A DNA stretch of 64,000 nucleotides, taken from assembly GCA_015179045.1 (NCBI GenBank), contig WHUZ01000027.1, positions 607,857 to 671,856 of the forward strand, given 5' to 3'. This stretch comes from Kalaharituber pfeilii. Lineage: Eukaryota; Ascomycota; Pezizomycetes; Pezizales; Pezizaceae. Below are positions 10,236-21,790 of the stretch, one piece after another (position 1 is the stretch's first letter; every line of letters starts with the position of its first letter). Made by a program: the position numbers and the translations under genes. The notes under the pieces were generated by a model. It did not search any database, was not told the origin of the DNA, and saw only the letters and a list, made by a program, of their open reading frames with translations.

Positions 10236-11337
10236 GAAGTAAATCAGAATAAAGGCATCAAAAGTATCCTTGCCAGAATTTAGTTGCTAGTAACTAATAT
10301 TACATAGAGTATTCTCATGAATTATCGAATCTTTAAATGCCCCATCCTTCCCTTAGCTCTTTTTGTGGCGCGTTTGGCCTTGACGCTCATTAGCCCACAT
10401 GAATTAGCTTGCAAGTTCGTCCTAAGTTTGCAGAAGTGCAGGAAAGCATGCAGAACGTTATTTTTCTCTCCATCGCATAATTGATTTTGTCACAAATCAG
10501 CGACGCATGACGGAAGAGGGAGGTTGAATGGATCGATCAGGCTCTAGGAACGCTGAACTGATTCTCGATCTGTTATAGGTTTCTATGATAGAGTAAAAAT
10601 TTGATAACAGTCAATGATGATAGCGTTGAGAGTATGTGTTCCTGGGACGCCTTTCCTTATAGGCTGCTGTGAGTTTCTCGTATTCTCTATATGTGGCATT
10701 GACCCCGCATGTAACATGACGCTGGCTCGCGCTCCATGGCTTTACTCATGTTGTAGGTTATGCATTTGACGCTTCATCCCTCATGTGCATGTATGCCGAT
10801 CTATCGTATGTAGATCCGATCACTGAGCAGCAATATCAAACTCTTGTAATATTTAGCTGTAACCAACTGTACTACCCACATTGTTCACTGGCAGCCTCAC
10901 GCATCTCTCCAGAAGCATCCCCGTCTCTGTCTCGGAAGTCCTTGAAACTACTATGAGATCTCTAGTAGTTAGTAAACCACAAATAAGTCTATCTGTCACA
11001 TGCCAGTCTACTATCTTGTATCAATTACATCAATCACTAGCTACAAACTTACTTGCTAGCACGCTGCACAACACCATGTCTAGCTAGTGAAGGAAGACAA
11101 ACAAATTGCAGCTAGAGAGTTTTTTTTTTTTAAATACCAGCTACCGTGAAATGTCACGGGTTCATGTATTCTATTTCCTCTTGTTGGAAGCAACTGCCTT
11201 ATGCAAATATTACTGTACTTCATGAATCCATGTACGTAGTTTCGGTTAATCATTTCTGTAGTTATATGTGCATGTTGTAATAGCATGCAAGTGTCAATTC
11301 GCTGGTAGGTTTTACAGGCGACATAAGCGGGCTGCTC
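10236..11337. other. No gene recognised
   Basis: I find no coding gene, LTR or TIR in this 1.1 kb. Confidence 0.35.
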
Positions 11338-11351
11338 CTGGAAGGGGAGCT

Positions 11352-11409
11352 TTTTTTTTTTTTTTTTTTTATCACGCGACCCCGCTTGTAGCTGTTCGCC
11401 ATGGCAGGG
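11352..11409 (-). mobile_element. LINE-B 3' tail micro-insertion
   Basis: A 58-bp insertion: T20 on plus, then the reverse of the B tail (ATCACGCGACCCCGCTTG, AGCTGTTCGCCATGGCAGG). Perfect 14-bp target duplication CTGGAAGGGGAGCT at 11338-11351 and 11410-11423. Confidence 0.93.
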
Positions 11410-11423
11410 CTGGAAGGGGAGCT

Positions 11424-12179
11424 GAGTCCCCAGTTGAATGAGTTGAAGATGTTGTCCAGCGTCTTTCTCGATAGGATGGATATAAATCCTACTCCTATTT
11501 GTTTTGTTTTTTCATGCAAAATTCACTACTACCCGACGGCCTCGTGGTTAGCAAATGATCCGGCTCACGGTTAACTGGTTGCGACAGAGCTCTGCGAGCA
11601 GTAGTGGCAGGCCCTTTTATCAACTACTGTGGGCCGTATACCCAGTAGCTGAACTATGCGAACGTGACATCACTGTACAGCCTCCGCTAAGTATGAGTTT
11701 TGAACTGATAGAATATTCAACATCTCTACAGCCAACTGCTGCAGCTCCAACTCGCATGCTGCTATCTGCCTGCTCGTCTCTTTGCAATTAATACTGCAGC
11801 CTTCAGCCTTGTGATATTTATAGTGCTGATGTAGCACTGGCAAAAACTGAAACAATAGGCTGACCAGCTACTCCATTGGACAAAGTAGTAGATTCGACGA
11901 GACAATAGACAGTAGTTGACTTGGTAATGGATAGTGGAGTTACCTAGCCGATCTGCAAAGCATACAATTTCACGAGAGCTCAGCTACCAGTCTGATGGGG
12001 TTATCTTTAGCGGGTTGAGATTCACAACAGATAAATACTGTTGAGGAATTGCTTCACAATCGTCTAACCTCCCCATTTCTATCACTGGAGTCTCATAAAT
12101 TCATTCCTGAGTTGAGTTACATTTCTGCCATCAGAATCCACTTAAGTATTCTCTGCATCCAACAACTATACCAAAAGCA
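11424..12179. other. No gene recognised; upstream region of the ankyrin gene
   Basis: No domain-bearing frame. It should hold the promoter and 5' UTR of the gene starting at 12180, but no specific element stands out. Confidence 0.35.
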
Positions 12180-13975
12180 ATGTCCGACCCAATATCCATA
12201 GCTGCATCAATCGCTGGCCTCGTTGCGATCTCAGGACAAATTTTAAGTTTGCTGAAGGACCTCTATGATTTTCGGGCTCGAGCCAAGCAGGCGCCAGAAT
12301 CCATCAAATGCCTAATGGATGAAATGAACGATATGAATGCCATATTCTGTCAGGTTCAGCTGTTTATTGAGGGGAGAACCAAGATCCCAAACCAGAATGG
12401 ATTGAAAATGTTGTCTGTTCAGCACCTTCTTGCGACTTTGACTGGATGTGTTTTGGTCACTTCTAACCTGGATAAGTTTTTGAATGAAGTTCTGGGGGTT
12501 AGTGATCCCAGAAGCATACAACCTCCAGCAAACAAAGTAGGCCTTTTCGAGAGGATTAAATGGGCACTATGGAAGGAAGAAGAGGTTGTGGTCTTCATTG
12601 AGGACCTGCAACGACATAAGCTAAGTTTGAACTTGATGTTAGGAATCATTCAATGGTAATTTGAAAGGCCTACTACTCTATCAACTTTCTTGAGAGATTA
12701 AAAGAACTAATCTTTTTGTACAGCCATACTGCAGCAGAGGCTTCTGAAAGCGTTGGGAAATTGCATGAAGCAGTTAGTCAAATATTAGATTCCAACAATG
12801 CACTCTCAAATCAGTTACGAGGACTTATCAGCCGGCAAGAAGACCTTCTCAGTCGTCATGAAGAACTTGTCGGCCATCATGAAGCTCCGAAAAGCGTAAT
12901 CGAGTCTGCGACAGGTCATATCCATTCCCAGGCTGCAAAGATAGTACCCATAATAGATGATGTCAGCACACCATTATCCACAATAAAAGATGACCAGACC
13001 TCCAACGACAATGATGATGCTGCATCAATCAGAACTACAGCAACATCACATAGCATATCATCCTTACGATCCATACAATCCATACGAGCCATACGATCAA
13101 TACGACCATCATTTATAGATGAATTGAAAGATTCAAGGCCCTACAAACGGCTCCAGAAGTGGGGCGGCCTGGACAACGATTCTGCCTCCACATTCTCTAG
13201 AAGTAGCTCCAAGAGAGGGTGCAGCTGGTCGATGTTTTCGAGCGTGAGCTTGGGTGATCTCTCGATTTCAGAAATCTCAGTACTTGAGCTATCTATTTGC
13301 CTTTCTGATATCTGGGACTCACAGCCCTATCAAGTTGAAGTTTCACTTCATTCAACTGCCGGTCAGCAGAGATTTCGTCGACGACCGAAAGTGGAGTGGT
13401 CTTTATTGGGCCGCAAGTATATTGCTCGAACTTTACTCGCTCCAAGTTTAGGCACAGATATAGAGAAGAGGGATTCCAACGGCATGTCAAAACTAAATTC
13501 TGCAGCTGCAAATGGGCACGTTAGGATGGTAAAACTGCTGTTGGATGATGGCCGGATTGACGTCAACATGGCCAACAACAATGGCTGGACACCACTGAAT
13601 TGTGCAGCTACAAATGGGCACGACAAGGTGGTGGAGCTGCTGCTGGCAGACAGCAGGGTTGACGTTAATATAGCGAGCAAAGGTTGGACACCATTGCATA
13701 GCGCAGCTACCCAAGGGTACGACAAGGTGGTGGAGCTGCTGCTGGCAGACAGCAGAGTTGATGTCAATATGGCTAGCAAAAATGGCTGGGCACCATTGAA
13801 CAGTGCAGCAGATGAAGGGCATGACAAGGTGGTGGAGCTGCTTCTTGCACACGACAAAATCGATATAACGATGGCCAACGCTGTTTCCAAGACTGCCCTG
13901 GATTTGGCCACTGAGAATGGACATCACAACATTGTGGCAATGTTACGCGCAAAGCTTGAAAATAACGAGTCTTAA
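12180..13975 (+). CDS. Ankyrin-repeat protein with fungal STAND-type N-terminal domain
   Basis: Two exons, 12180-12655 and 12724-13975, joined across a 68-bp intron (starts GTAATTTG, ends TTTTTGTACAG; phase fits, 575 aa). The N-terminus (about residues 1-60: DPISIAASIAGLVAISGQIL, LLKDLYDF) is the helical domain common at the start of fungal NLR/STAND and ankyrin proteins. Residues of about 160-215 form a charged helical segment (RQEDLLSRHEELVGHHE). A serine-rich linker contains SVSLGDLSISEISVLELS. The C-terminus has four to five ankyrin repeats (about 440-570) with GWTPLNCAATNGHDKVV-type units that are very alike, suggesting recent expansion. No NACHT/NB-ARC nucleotide-binding domain is present. 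The gene is uninterrupted; signalling or scaffold use is inferred from architecture only. Confidence 0.85.
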
Positions 13976-14076
13976 CTGGTGCTTGTCTTTTATTTTTCGC
14001 TTCCTTTTTCATTGGCAAGAAAGTTGTGGAACAGTGCCGTTTTTGTTGAGCTTATGTATGTGCTTCGAGATAGGAG

Positions 14077-14109
<33 letters not shown>

Positions 14110-14404
14110 ACCTTTGATGTATGTCTTTCGTCTACTTATCAATTTCCCGTCACTGAAAGGTTGGTCTTCTTATATATATATCGATAGCATTGTTAGGTGG
14201 GGCTTTCATTTGAGTTGGCAGTTCGGGTAGCAGGCACTGCTTAACGTCCAAACCGGTAATAACATCATGTAAGTACTCTATTTTACATCTTCTATTCATC
14301 CAGTTCCGAAACCACCCACATCCTTTCCTATACGCTTCTAAGAAACACAAATTTCACGCTCACCGTACTTATATCGCAATTACATTTGTCGGAGTTCTGT
14401 AGTA
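13976..14404. other. 3' flank of the ankyrin gene, with a T32 tract
   Basis: A T run at about 14079-14109 has no tail body beside it that I recognise, so I do not call it a LINE insertion. No gene. Confidence 0.4.
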
Positions 14405-14467
14405 GTTCAAGTAGTTGAGTTCAAGTAGTTGAGTTCAAGTAGTTGAGTTCAAGTAGTTGAGTTCAAG
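14405..14467. repeat. 14-bp minisatellite
   Basis: Four perfect tandem units of GTTCAAGTAGTTGA plus a half unit. Confidence 0.95.
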
Positions 14468-15094
14468 GTAACGAAAAGTTCAAAGCTGTTGCCGAACTAT
14501 GGTGCAGTCCGTAAAGCACATATTGGATATGGTGTACTAGGGTACCTCGTAAGCAGGCAACTTAAGAGGCAAACGTGGGAGAAGCCTCTATCCATAGCTA
14601 GTTCTTCATGCTGTACAGACAGTAGAAGTAAGTACTCAGACCTACAAATCTTCGTGCAGATTTCCCGGAGTTTTTTGAAATTGGAATTTTAGGTGAGTTC
14701 TGGATAAAAACTACTATCTCCGCAGAAACAAGGTTTCGAACCGAACTTTTCATAAATAAACACAGATTATCGGGATTTTATGCACCGGAACTGGTGGTGA
14801 CTAGATAACTCCCACTGGCCTTGAGACAGCTGATACTATGCCAAATAGTTATTAGCTGGTACTCGCATCATATACTTAAAGTTGAGTTGCAAGACCCCCC
14901 ACCTGTGACCAGATATTCGACCCCATTATCTCGGTCAAAATATCTAGCTGTTACTCACACCTCGAGACTGAGTCGCTCCTAAAAATCCGGATACGAAAAA
15001 AGCCGAAATTGCTGCATTTGAGTTCCCCTAATGTTTTTGCAACCCCACATATATTCTGTGTCGAATAGATGTATGTAGTCTGGTTGAGATGTAG
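14468..15094. other. No gene recognised
   Basis: A motif TATCGGGATTTTATGCACC near 14767 faintly resembles the transposon end at 9271. Otherwise nothing identifiable. Confidence 0.3.
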
Positions 15095-15866
15095 GTGTGC
15101 CGGGCCATCCGTAACAATGTTCCAGTGGCCAATGGCCCGGACCAGTGGCCACTAGCCGGGACTACTTAACGGAACGCTGGTTCGTGACTGGCCTGGGCCA
15201 CTCAGAATTTGAATTTTCTCATTCTACCTACAATTCACCCTCTCAAACTCTCACACACACACTCGCGTATCCACACATCCACTGTTTGAAAAAAACAGCG
15301 TCACTAAAGACCCCTCCCGGTCACAGGAAAAAACAGCTCTACCAAGGACCCCTCCAGCGACAGGAAAAATCCCCTCGCCATAGCCTACAAGGCGGTATGC
15401 GAGTAATGAAATAAAAGAAAAAATAAAAAAAAAGACCGGAAAAATCAGCTTCATCAAGGCGAGAGGAAAACAGCTCCAACAAAGAACTCCTCCGACAGCA
15501 AAAAAAAGCTCTACCAAGGACCCCTCCAGCGACAGGAAAAAACAACTTCATTAAGAACCGCCTCCGGCGAAAAAAAAAAAAACAGCAGCAGCAAGGACCC
15601 CTCCGGTGACAGGAAAAAACAGCATCAAGGACCCCCCAAAAAACGGCTTTATCAAGGACCCCTCCAGCGACAGGAAAAATCAGCTTCATCAAGGACCCCT
15701 CCGGCGACAGGGCAAAAAAAAAATACAGCTTCATGAATGACCCCCTCCAGCGACAGGAAAAACAGCTTCATAGACCCCTCCGGCGAAAAAAGAACAGCTT
15801 CATAAAAGATATTAAACAAATACGTACCTCATCTTTATTAATACCATAGTAATGATTATTAATATG
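15095..15866 (-). repeat. Minisatellite-bearing repeat, family M copy 2 (inverted)
   Basis: Inverted relative to copy 1, and longer because the roughly 36-bp minisatellite has more units (about 15300-15800). The outer end carries TGTGCCGGGCCAT and AGTGGCCACTAGCC. The inner end shares the AT-rich TAATGATTATTAATA block. A LINE tail is inserted at 15372-15433. Copies 1 and 2 flank the ankyrin gene about 5 kb apart, so they could be arms of a larger structure or two independent insertions. Confidence 0.75.
15372..15433 (+). mobile_element. LINE-A 3' tail micro-insertion
   Basis: Tail CCTCGCCATAGCCTACAAGG, then CGGTATGCGAGTAATGAAAT and an A-rich run. Flanks GACAGGAAAAATC (15359-15371) and GACCGGAAAAATC (15434-15446) form a 13-bp duplication with one mismatch, inside the minisatellite of family M. 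Confidence 0.85.
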
Positions 15867-16334
15867 CCAATAAGTTTTATTTTACCAACATGAGCTAAAA
15901 AATTGCAATGAATATCTTGAATAATGTCACATGCTCGATCTTCTGTGATAACCTCACGATGGTATTCATTTTGGGGAGGATTCGCTTTGCGCATTAAAAC
16001 TCCTTCCTCATTAATGAAAAAGTTCTAATTTCTTATTAAAAAATCTCATTATAGGTTATACTTACCTTGGCAAGAGTTTTAACATTATTCTCAGCTGCTG
16101 AAGATACGGGCCATTCTGGATCACAACAGAAGATTCAAATTTCTCATAACTTCTGAGGTTCCATTCGATATCTGTTTGTATGGTCCCGAAATTGAATATA
16201 TAGCTCGAATTGATGGCGAATTTCGGGTGTAAAAGGCTCCATCAGTAAAGAGTTAAGGAATGAGGCTGAAAAGTAATTACCAGTTTAGGTAAATAAGATA
16301 GGCTTGGCGTTGTATACTAGAGAAGTGTATGGAA
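15867..16334. other. No gene recognised
   Basis: AT-rich spacer between the family-M repeat and a LINE-B end; no supported feature. Confidence 0.35.
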
Positions 16335-16365
<31 letters not shown>

Positions 16366-16400
16366 ATAACCCCGCTTGTAGCACGTGGCCATGGCAGGGT
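16335..16400 (-). mobile_element. LINE-B 3' end, probably longer copy
   Basis: T-run, then AATCACATAACCCCGCTTG and GCCATGGCAGGG, the B tail in reverse. The GC-rich sequence that follows (16400-16670) may be upstream LINE sequence; the minus-strand frame 16667-16434 there is not recognisable. No target duplication found, so the 5' limit is unknown. Confidence 0.6.
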
Positions 16401-16911
16401 CCCTGGGCAAGCCCTCGAAGCCCGGAGACAGGCTTAACAAACAAAGAAATTTCTATCTACTTCTACCACCTGATTCCAGAAACCTCCGGACGGACCTTCC
16501 GGTTTCTGCCTCAGGGAGGCTCCACTATATATCTCCCCCTCCCCCCCCTCCCCTCTTCTCCACACTTTCGCACCCCGGCAAGCAAACTTCCCCGACAGCA
16601 AACCGCACGGCGCCCTAGAACCTGATCCCGGAGAAGAACCTTTCCAACTCATCCCACTCCTCCCCATTCTCTGCTGTCCTTTTCCAGTTCTTCTCCATAT
16701 CCCCCCATTCTCTAAAGCCTAATGTAGAATACATTCAAAATACCGACAACATGGAAAAATATCAAGTTTAAATACTTGAGTAAATAAACAAAAAAAATAA
16801 ACAAATGATTTAGACAATTACAATTTCGAACCTTCTAGTTGTAGTTCTGTGCGCAGAACAAAAAGGTCAATGCGTTGTACTAGTGTGTGATCACGAACCA
16901 GCATTCCATTG

Positions 16912-17013
16912 CGGGATGTCTCCGGACAGTCCTTTTGGACTGTCCTGACTGTCCTGACTGTCCCGAAGGTTGCATAACTGACTGTCCCGTCTTGCATATG
17001 GTGCGGCTGAGCT
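16912..17013. repeat. Left TIR of the MULE
   Basis: 102 bp, reverse complement of 18317-18418. Internal tandem GACTGTCCT units could be binding sites for the element's own protein (inference). Confidence 0.92.
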
Positions 17014-17153
17014 GCCTGTCTCAAACTTGGCCACTAGCGAGAATTCATTAAAAAAGCGAAGTACCTAAATACATGATTGTACGAAATACAGAATGATACA
17101 TGATACTGATACAGTAGAAGATACAGTGATACAATCTTGAGTCTTATTACGCT

Positions 17154-18041
17154 CCACACTCTCTGTCCGAGCCCACTGTTGCTGCCTTTCTGCCATTTCA
17201 GCTCCTGTCAAGGTACGACCAGGCTGCTTTTTCTTTAACTGGAAGATACGACTGGTGCAAAGTAATGAGGTACTGTTGGTACTGTGGAATGATCAGTGAT
17301 ATGACAACCAGCTGTTGTTAGTTCTCTTAATATCCGATTGATTCTTTCCTCAACAGTAATAGGAATTTTACTGCTATGACGGCTGTTATAGTATGCTTTA
17401 GGATTCAACTGCATTCCTTCTTCTGTGCGAAGGTGTAAGGACATATTATAACTCAATCCTGCTCACCTATACTGTATAGTATCTCCTACTGCTTGCTGAT
17501 AATCAGTATTGCGACATTTATGCTGGATATATATTAATGGATTTGGTGCCAAAGGATGAGTATGGATTTTATCTGATATCGCAAGCACCCAAGTATCTGT
17601 TCCACTATCTATATCTACTCGCAAATTGGTAGATATTGCCCATAGACATTCTTTGGCTTGTGTGTTAGTCTGGTGTCTGCGCTGTACTATATATATATTT
17701 ACATAAGTCTTAATTAAAATATATTGACATACCTTCAGAATTCTCTGCATCTAGTTTTCTAGTATCTCGGGGCTTGCCATGATGTACACATCCATAGCGT
17801 ATACGCCCTTTCTTTTCAGATCCACTCAAAGTCACCACAGCGAAACCTTTGGTGAATGCATAGTCCTGGAGTCTATCTAAAGCCATGCATATTGCTCGCC
17901 ATCCATAGGGTCTTCACAATGCAATTCAGGCATCTCTTCTAAAACCTTTATTACTACCGAAACAAGCTCTTTTGGAAGGCTCGGGTGTGAAGTCCAGGTC
18001 TGTTTCGCACTCAAGGTACTGGTTGCAGTGGAGAGTGACAT
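17154..18041 (-). pseudogene. FAR1-type DNA-binding protein of MULE origin
   Basis: Start ATG at 18041 (MSLSTATSTLSAKQTW). A frameshift near 17887 separates the frame ending GEQYA from LDRLQDYAFTKGFAVV. The FAR1/WRKY-GCM1-like zinc fold follows: Cys in YGCVHHGKPRD, then a probable 46-bp intron (GTATGTC to ATATATAG, about 17681-17727), Cys in AKECLWAIS, and His pair in WVLAISDKIHTHPL. A second probable intron lies near 17450 (GTGAGC). It is followed by LRTEEGMQLNPKAYYNSR, typical of the region between FAR1 and transposase in MULEs, and a stop near 17236; a further short frame goes to about 17090. The catalytic MULE domain and the C-terminal SWIM zinc finger are absent. The frameshift could be real or a sequencing error. 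If expressed it would be a DNA-binding protein without transposase activity. Confidence 0.7.
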
Positions 18042-18316
18042 TTTAGTGAGCGCAAAGCAAGTATAGGGCAGAAAAATTAAATAAGGACTCGCGAGTACTA
18101 TATGAATTTATGTATCGGCTGGAAAATATCTGGGATGTAAAGTGCGTGAAGCCTTTGTAATTGTGTTGGAGTCTTGCAAAAATGAAAATCTCAAAACCAG
18201 TAGCTACAGTGCGAATTATCAAAGAAAAATTTCCCAGTTCGGAGAGCTAGGCGCACTGATTACCCTGCACCGAAAATATCTGCCGCACCAAGACAGTCTG
18301 CCACACCAAGACAGTG

Positions 18317-18418
18317 AGCTCAGCCGCACCATATGCAAGACGGGACAGTCAGTTATGCAACCTTCGGGACAGTCAGGACAGTCAGGACAGTCCAAAAGGA
18401 CTGTCCGGAGACATCCCG
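18317..18418. repeat. Right TIR of the MULE
   Basis: 102 bp, reverse complement of 16912-17013, ending GGAGACATCCCG before the ATTCCATTG duplication. Confidence 0.92.
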
Positions 18419-18429
18419 ATTCCATTGAT

Positions 18430-18481
18430 TAGCCCGGGCCAGTGGCCACTGGAACGTTGTTACGAATGGCCCGGCACATAT
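18430..18481 (+). repeat. Family M end, copy 3
   Basis: CCCGGGCCAGTGGCCACTGG, then AACGTTGTTACGAATGGCCC, nearly the same as 10183-10225. It was split by the MULE insertion. Confidence 0.8.
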
Positions 18482-19506
18482 ATAAAAAAAATAAAAGAAA
18501 ATAAAATCTCTTAACGCTTTGTGAGGTGAGAGGTTTGGGCAGCTGCTTCTGCATATGAGTGTCATTCTGTTTCACATTATGCACAGGTGGAGTAGAAGAT
18601 TTTGTTTTGGTAGAGTCTAGCTCCTCATTTTTAGTACCTTTTGCTAATGAAGGTTGTGTAGAGTCAGATATTCTTAAGGTTCTGCTTTGTCACTGCATCC
18701 CCTTCCTCACGACCTAATGTTTCTGGCTTCGTCCTGTCGTCCAAAATATTGTGCATCACTTTTAAAATAAAAGGTGGTACTGTAATGTGTTCCAAAGTTG
18801 GGCTGCCCATTCATTAGCTGAGGAATTAAGGTTGGGGCTTCGCACAATTTAGTCTTACCTCTTCATAGTCTATGAGGCTCCAGGATTGCATACACGTAGT
18901 GAATCAACAATATATATATATATTTGCTTACTTGTATTTCCTCGAGATATCCATGCAGCTCTATCTTGGGCATCAAACATTTCTTAAAGTGGTATATATG
19001 ATCGTAGGAGGGAGAGGCATCGGATGAAGCATTGGTGCCTAATGCCTAACGGCAGAAATCAGATGGGCACTGTGTGGGCACTGCGTGGGCAGCTCTTTTG
19101 CCTCTACTCAGTGATTGCACTGCACGAGGTGTCTACCGGACTTAGCCAATACGCATTCTGCATGAGCCTCTTGCGTTACTGCAAGGTTCACCCCTTGGAG
19201 GAGCGCACGCTATAGCTTAATTATTCCTGTAATTGACTGTATTGGCGACTACCTGCAAGTTGGATCCTATGCTTGTAACTTGCCAAGTTGACAATGCCAA
19301 CCGCCTCCAAGATCACATATCAGTCTCAAAAGTCCATAATCTCCCATTCCTAACTTCAATTTTCTAACATGTTAAGCAATACAAACCTCATTGCCTAGTA
19401 CTAATATCCAAGCCCTCATTTTCGTTTTTGATTACACATATTTCTATTTGCTATAGCAGAAAACTGGCAGAGTAGTACACCACTCATGTACCAGTTGTAA
19501 ATCAGG
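18482..19506. other. No gene recognised
   Basis: A minus-strand open stretch at about 18690-18480 has Lys/Ser/Thr-rich low-complexity content and no domain. It might be the interior of family M. Confidence 0.35.
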
Positions 19507-19953
19507 TCAAGTCTTCAAAGCCCACAAATAGCTAGCACCACGGAACATTCTCAAGGCAAGCCGCTCCCAAGGAATAGGCACTGGTATAACATCTATCTCC
19601 AAGCCGTGCCCAAACGCTTTGCAATCACACTATTGTTAGCTTCAATTGTTTCCATCTTAACACGGTCACTTTACGTACGGATTTCCGTTAATAATCTCCC
19701 CCTTGATCATACAGTCAATCGTGACTATACTGCCTCGAGGGTACTGCCCAATCACAACACAGGAAGTTTGAGGGCATAGACGGCAGTACACGTCCGTGAT
19801 GAGGGTGCAGGTGATAGAGGCTCTTTTTCCAAGCCTAGTTTCGACTGCAGTGAATGGGCCTGCCGCTTCTATGTCTGGGGCTGGAACGGCAAAAGAGGCC
19901 TGTGGGAGGGCGATAAGGGGGATGAGGAGCAAGGGGGTTGAGAAGCTCTTCAT
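19507..19953 (-). CDS. Small secreted SH3-like protein
   Basis: Start at 19953 with a clear signal peptide (MKSFSTPLLLIPLIALPQAS, FAVPAP). A possible Kex2-type site GKR occurs at about residue 43. The domain that follows resembles fungal secreted bacterial-type SH3 proteins, with paired cysteines (CRLCPQTSC, VVIGQYPRGSIVTIDC). Without splicing the frame stops at 19666 (95 aa), just past NGNPY, where the family normally continues with the second half of the SH3 fold. A 45-bp intron (19630-19674, GTAAAG, branch GCTAAC, AATAG) keeps phase and extends the protein to 133 aa, but the added tail (CDCKAFGHGLEI...) does not look like SH3. The C-terminus is therefore uncertain. Extracellular location is well supported; role unknown. 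Confidence 0.65.
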
Positions 19954-20464
19954 GTTGGCAGATAGATTGTTATGGTTCAGAGGTTGATCTTTTTGGGGAA
20001 TGTGGGTAAGTAGAGATCCGTTGAGGAAAGAGCAAGCCGTGAGGAGTCGGAAAAATTGCTCGGTGGATCTGCTGGTTGGATGCAGTTGGAAGGCTCCACG
20101 AAAAACGGCTCTTTATATACCCATTCTTGCCCTTTTCGATAGCTGTAAATGCCAATCATCCACTACAGTAACCTGATGATGCTCACACCCCTCAACCTCT
20201 GCAGCATTTTATGAAGGTGTAAGTCATATATCCAATGTGAACCATCGCCCACAGGATTGGAGAATCAGAGCGCAGTGCTGATGATCGTTACCTATACTGA
20301 CATTATGTATACTTTGGTGTTACTACTCGTTTTGGCACTCGTTGCTTAGCGCCTACATAATCCAACACTTCATCCCAGACGAACCTCGGGAGCACGTCCC
20401 TCATGACGCTATATTGCATCAGAACTGCCAGGCTTCAATGAGGATACCCATCATGTATCTAATT
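19954..20464. other. No gene recognised; likely promoter side of the secreted-protein gene
   Basis: Nothing specific identified. Confidence 0.35.
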
Positions 20465-20525
20465 CCTCGCCATAGCCTGTTAGGCGGCATGCGAGTAATG
20501 AAATAAAAATAAAAAATAAAAAAAA
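20465..20525 (+). mobile_element. LINE-A 3' tail micro-insertion
   Basis: CCTCGCCATAGCCTGTTAGG, CGGCATGCGAGTAATGAAAT, then an A-rich run with interspersed T. No target duplication is visible, so it may be the end of a longer, unrecognised copy. Confidence 0.75.
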
Positions 20526-21737
20526 GACACCGGCCCACTAGACGCAGCAGAGCCGTGCAAGCAAAGTACGCAAGTGCTGGCACAAGTGACTTGTCAGTCG
20601 AAAGGCAACATTTGTGAATCTCGTATCAGGTCCGTCTATATTACATCCTCAAATATCTTATAATAAGATAAAATTACTACCCTCGGGTACCTCATGCGAC
20701 GTCCGCCTGGTTGCAGTGCCGCAAATCTCTCGGAACTTGTCCGGAACGGCGTCAAGGAATCGCCACCCGATCCCCTCAATGGTATTTTAGGAGTCTAGAC
20801 AGCAGATTATTGGGTTCTCAGGAGCGGTTATTTGGATAGTTCCTCATTCTGCTTGGACACTAGCGATCGACGACATTGGGCTAATACAGTTATTATAGGA
20901 CACGCAGTACGCGGTAGGGTAAATTTCCGTCGCTCCATTTTGGCCCAACGGCTTCTGCGCTGCAAGTGCTGATGGTCGTACCTAGATAAGGAATCTGATG
21001 CCATCATTAGATAGTTTATGTAGGGATTTAGTTGATCAGTTGGAGAAAAAAACAAAAAATGAAGTCATGATTTATCGAACGCTGGAACGTTACAACTGAG
21101 CCTTAAGGCGCCAGGCAGGACAAGCCTTGTCGGTTACGCTAGCCGGCGCCGTTTCTGTCAGTCAGACAGTCGACAAGGCTGAGAACCCTGCGAGCTTAAC
21201 CACACCTGCTACCTACTGTGTCGGTAATAACTAAACCGAAAGCGATGCGATTACGATACTCATCAAAATTTTCATGCTCTATGCTGTTTTCTTGGGTATG
21301 GTTCGCGCCCTCAGGCTGAAGAATAACTTTGATTCTTTTGATTGTAGAAGGCTCCGTAAATAGACGCTAATCTTTTTTTCTTTTTTCTAAGTGGTTCAGC
21401 AGCAGTATATCAAAATTTTCTACTAATATATTGCCCGTTACCCTTTTCATTTGCATAATTACATTATCCTAGGGCAGTTCTACATCTGTCACTCTCTAAC
21501 GTGTCATGTTTTGTCCCAGCAGAGCAGAATTTGGTCATTTAAATTCTGACGTAACAAGGACTTGCAACGAGCCCCGTCAATTCCAACGTTGTTGGAAACA
21601 ATGGTATTGCCATCTCTAAGAATAGTGTTAACTTAAAACAGCTCGCTCCCATCAGGTGCGTACCGTACAGAGGTTTGGTCAGCTCACATGCCATGCAGCT
21701 GGATATCAATCCGATTCCAGAAAACAAGTCTTGTTTC
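20526..21737. other. No gene recognised
   Basis: 1.2 kb without recognisable coding or repeat features. Confidence 0.35.
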
Positions 21738-21751
21738 AGTCTTACTGCCAA

Positions 21752-21790
<39 letters not shown>

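Larger units (their letters stand above)
16912..18418 (-). mobile_element. Young non-autonomous MULE with 102-bp TIRs
   Basis: Terminal inverted repeats 16912-17013 and 18317-18418 appear identical over 102 bp, starting CGGGATGTCTCC and containing several GACTGTCC-like octamers. A perfect 9-bp target duplication ATTCCATTG (16903-16911 and 18419-18427) is the hallmark of Mutator-like elements. The 1.5-kb interior carries one minus-strand gene for the FAR1-type DNA-binding part of a transposase (see 17154-18041) and has no room for a DDE catalytic domain. The element sits inside a third copy of family M: GAACCAGC lies to its left and CCCGGGCCAGTGGCC to its right, as in copy 1. Confidence 0.92.

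Noticed and set aside
14079..14109. Poly(T) tract as another LINE tail
   Set aside because: No tail body and no target duplication next to it.
14405..14467. CRISPR-like array
   Set aside because: Direct tandem 14-mers without spacers, in a eukaryotic genome.
14767..14790. Right TIR partner for the motif at 9271
   Set aside because: Similar motif but in direct, not inverted, orientation and too diverged.
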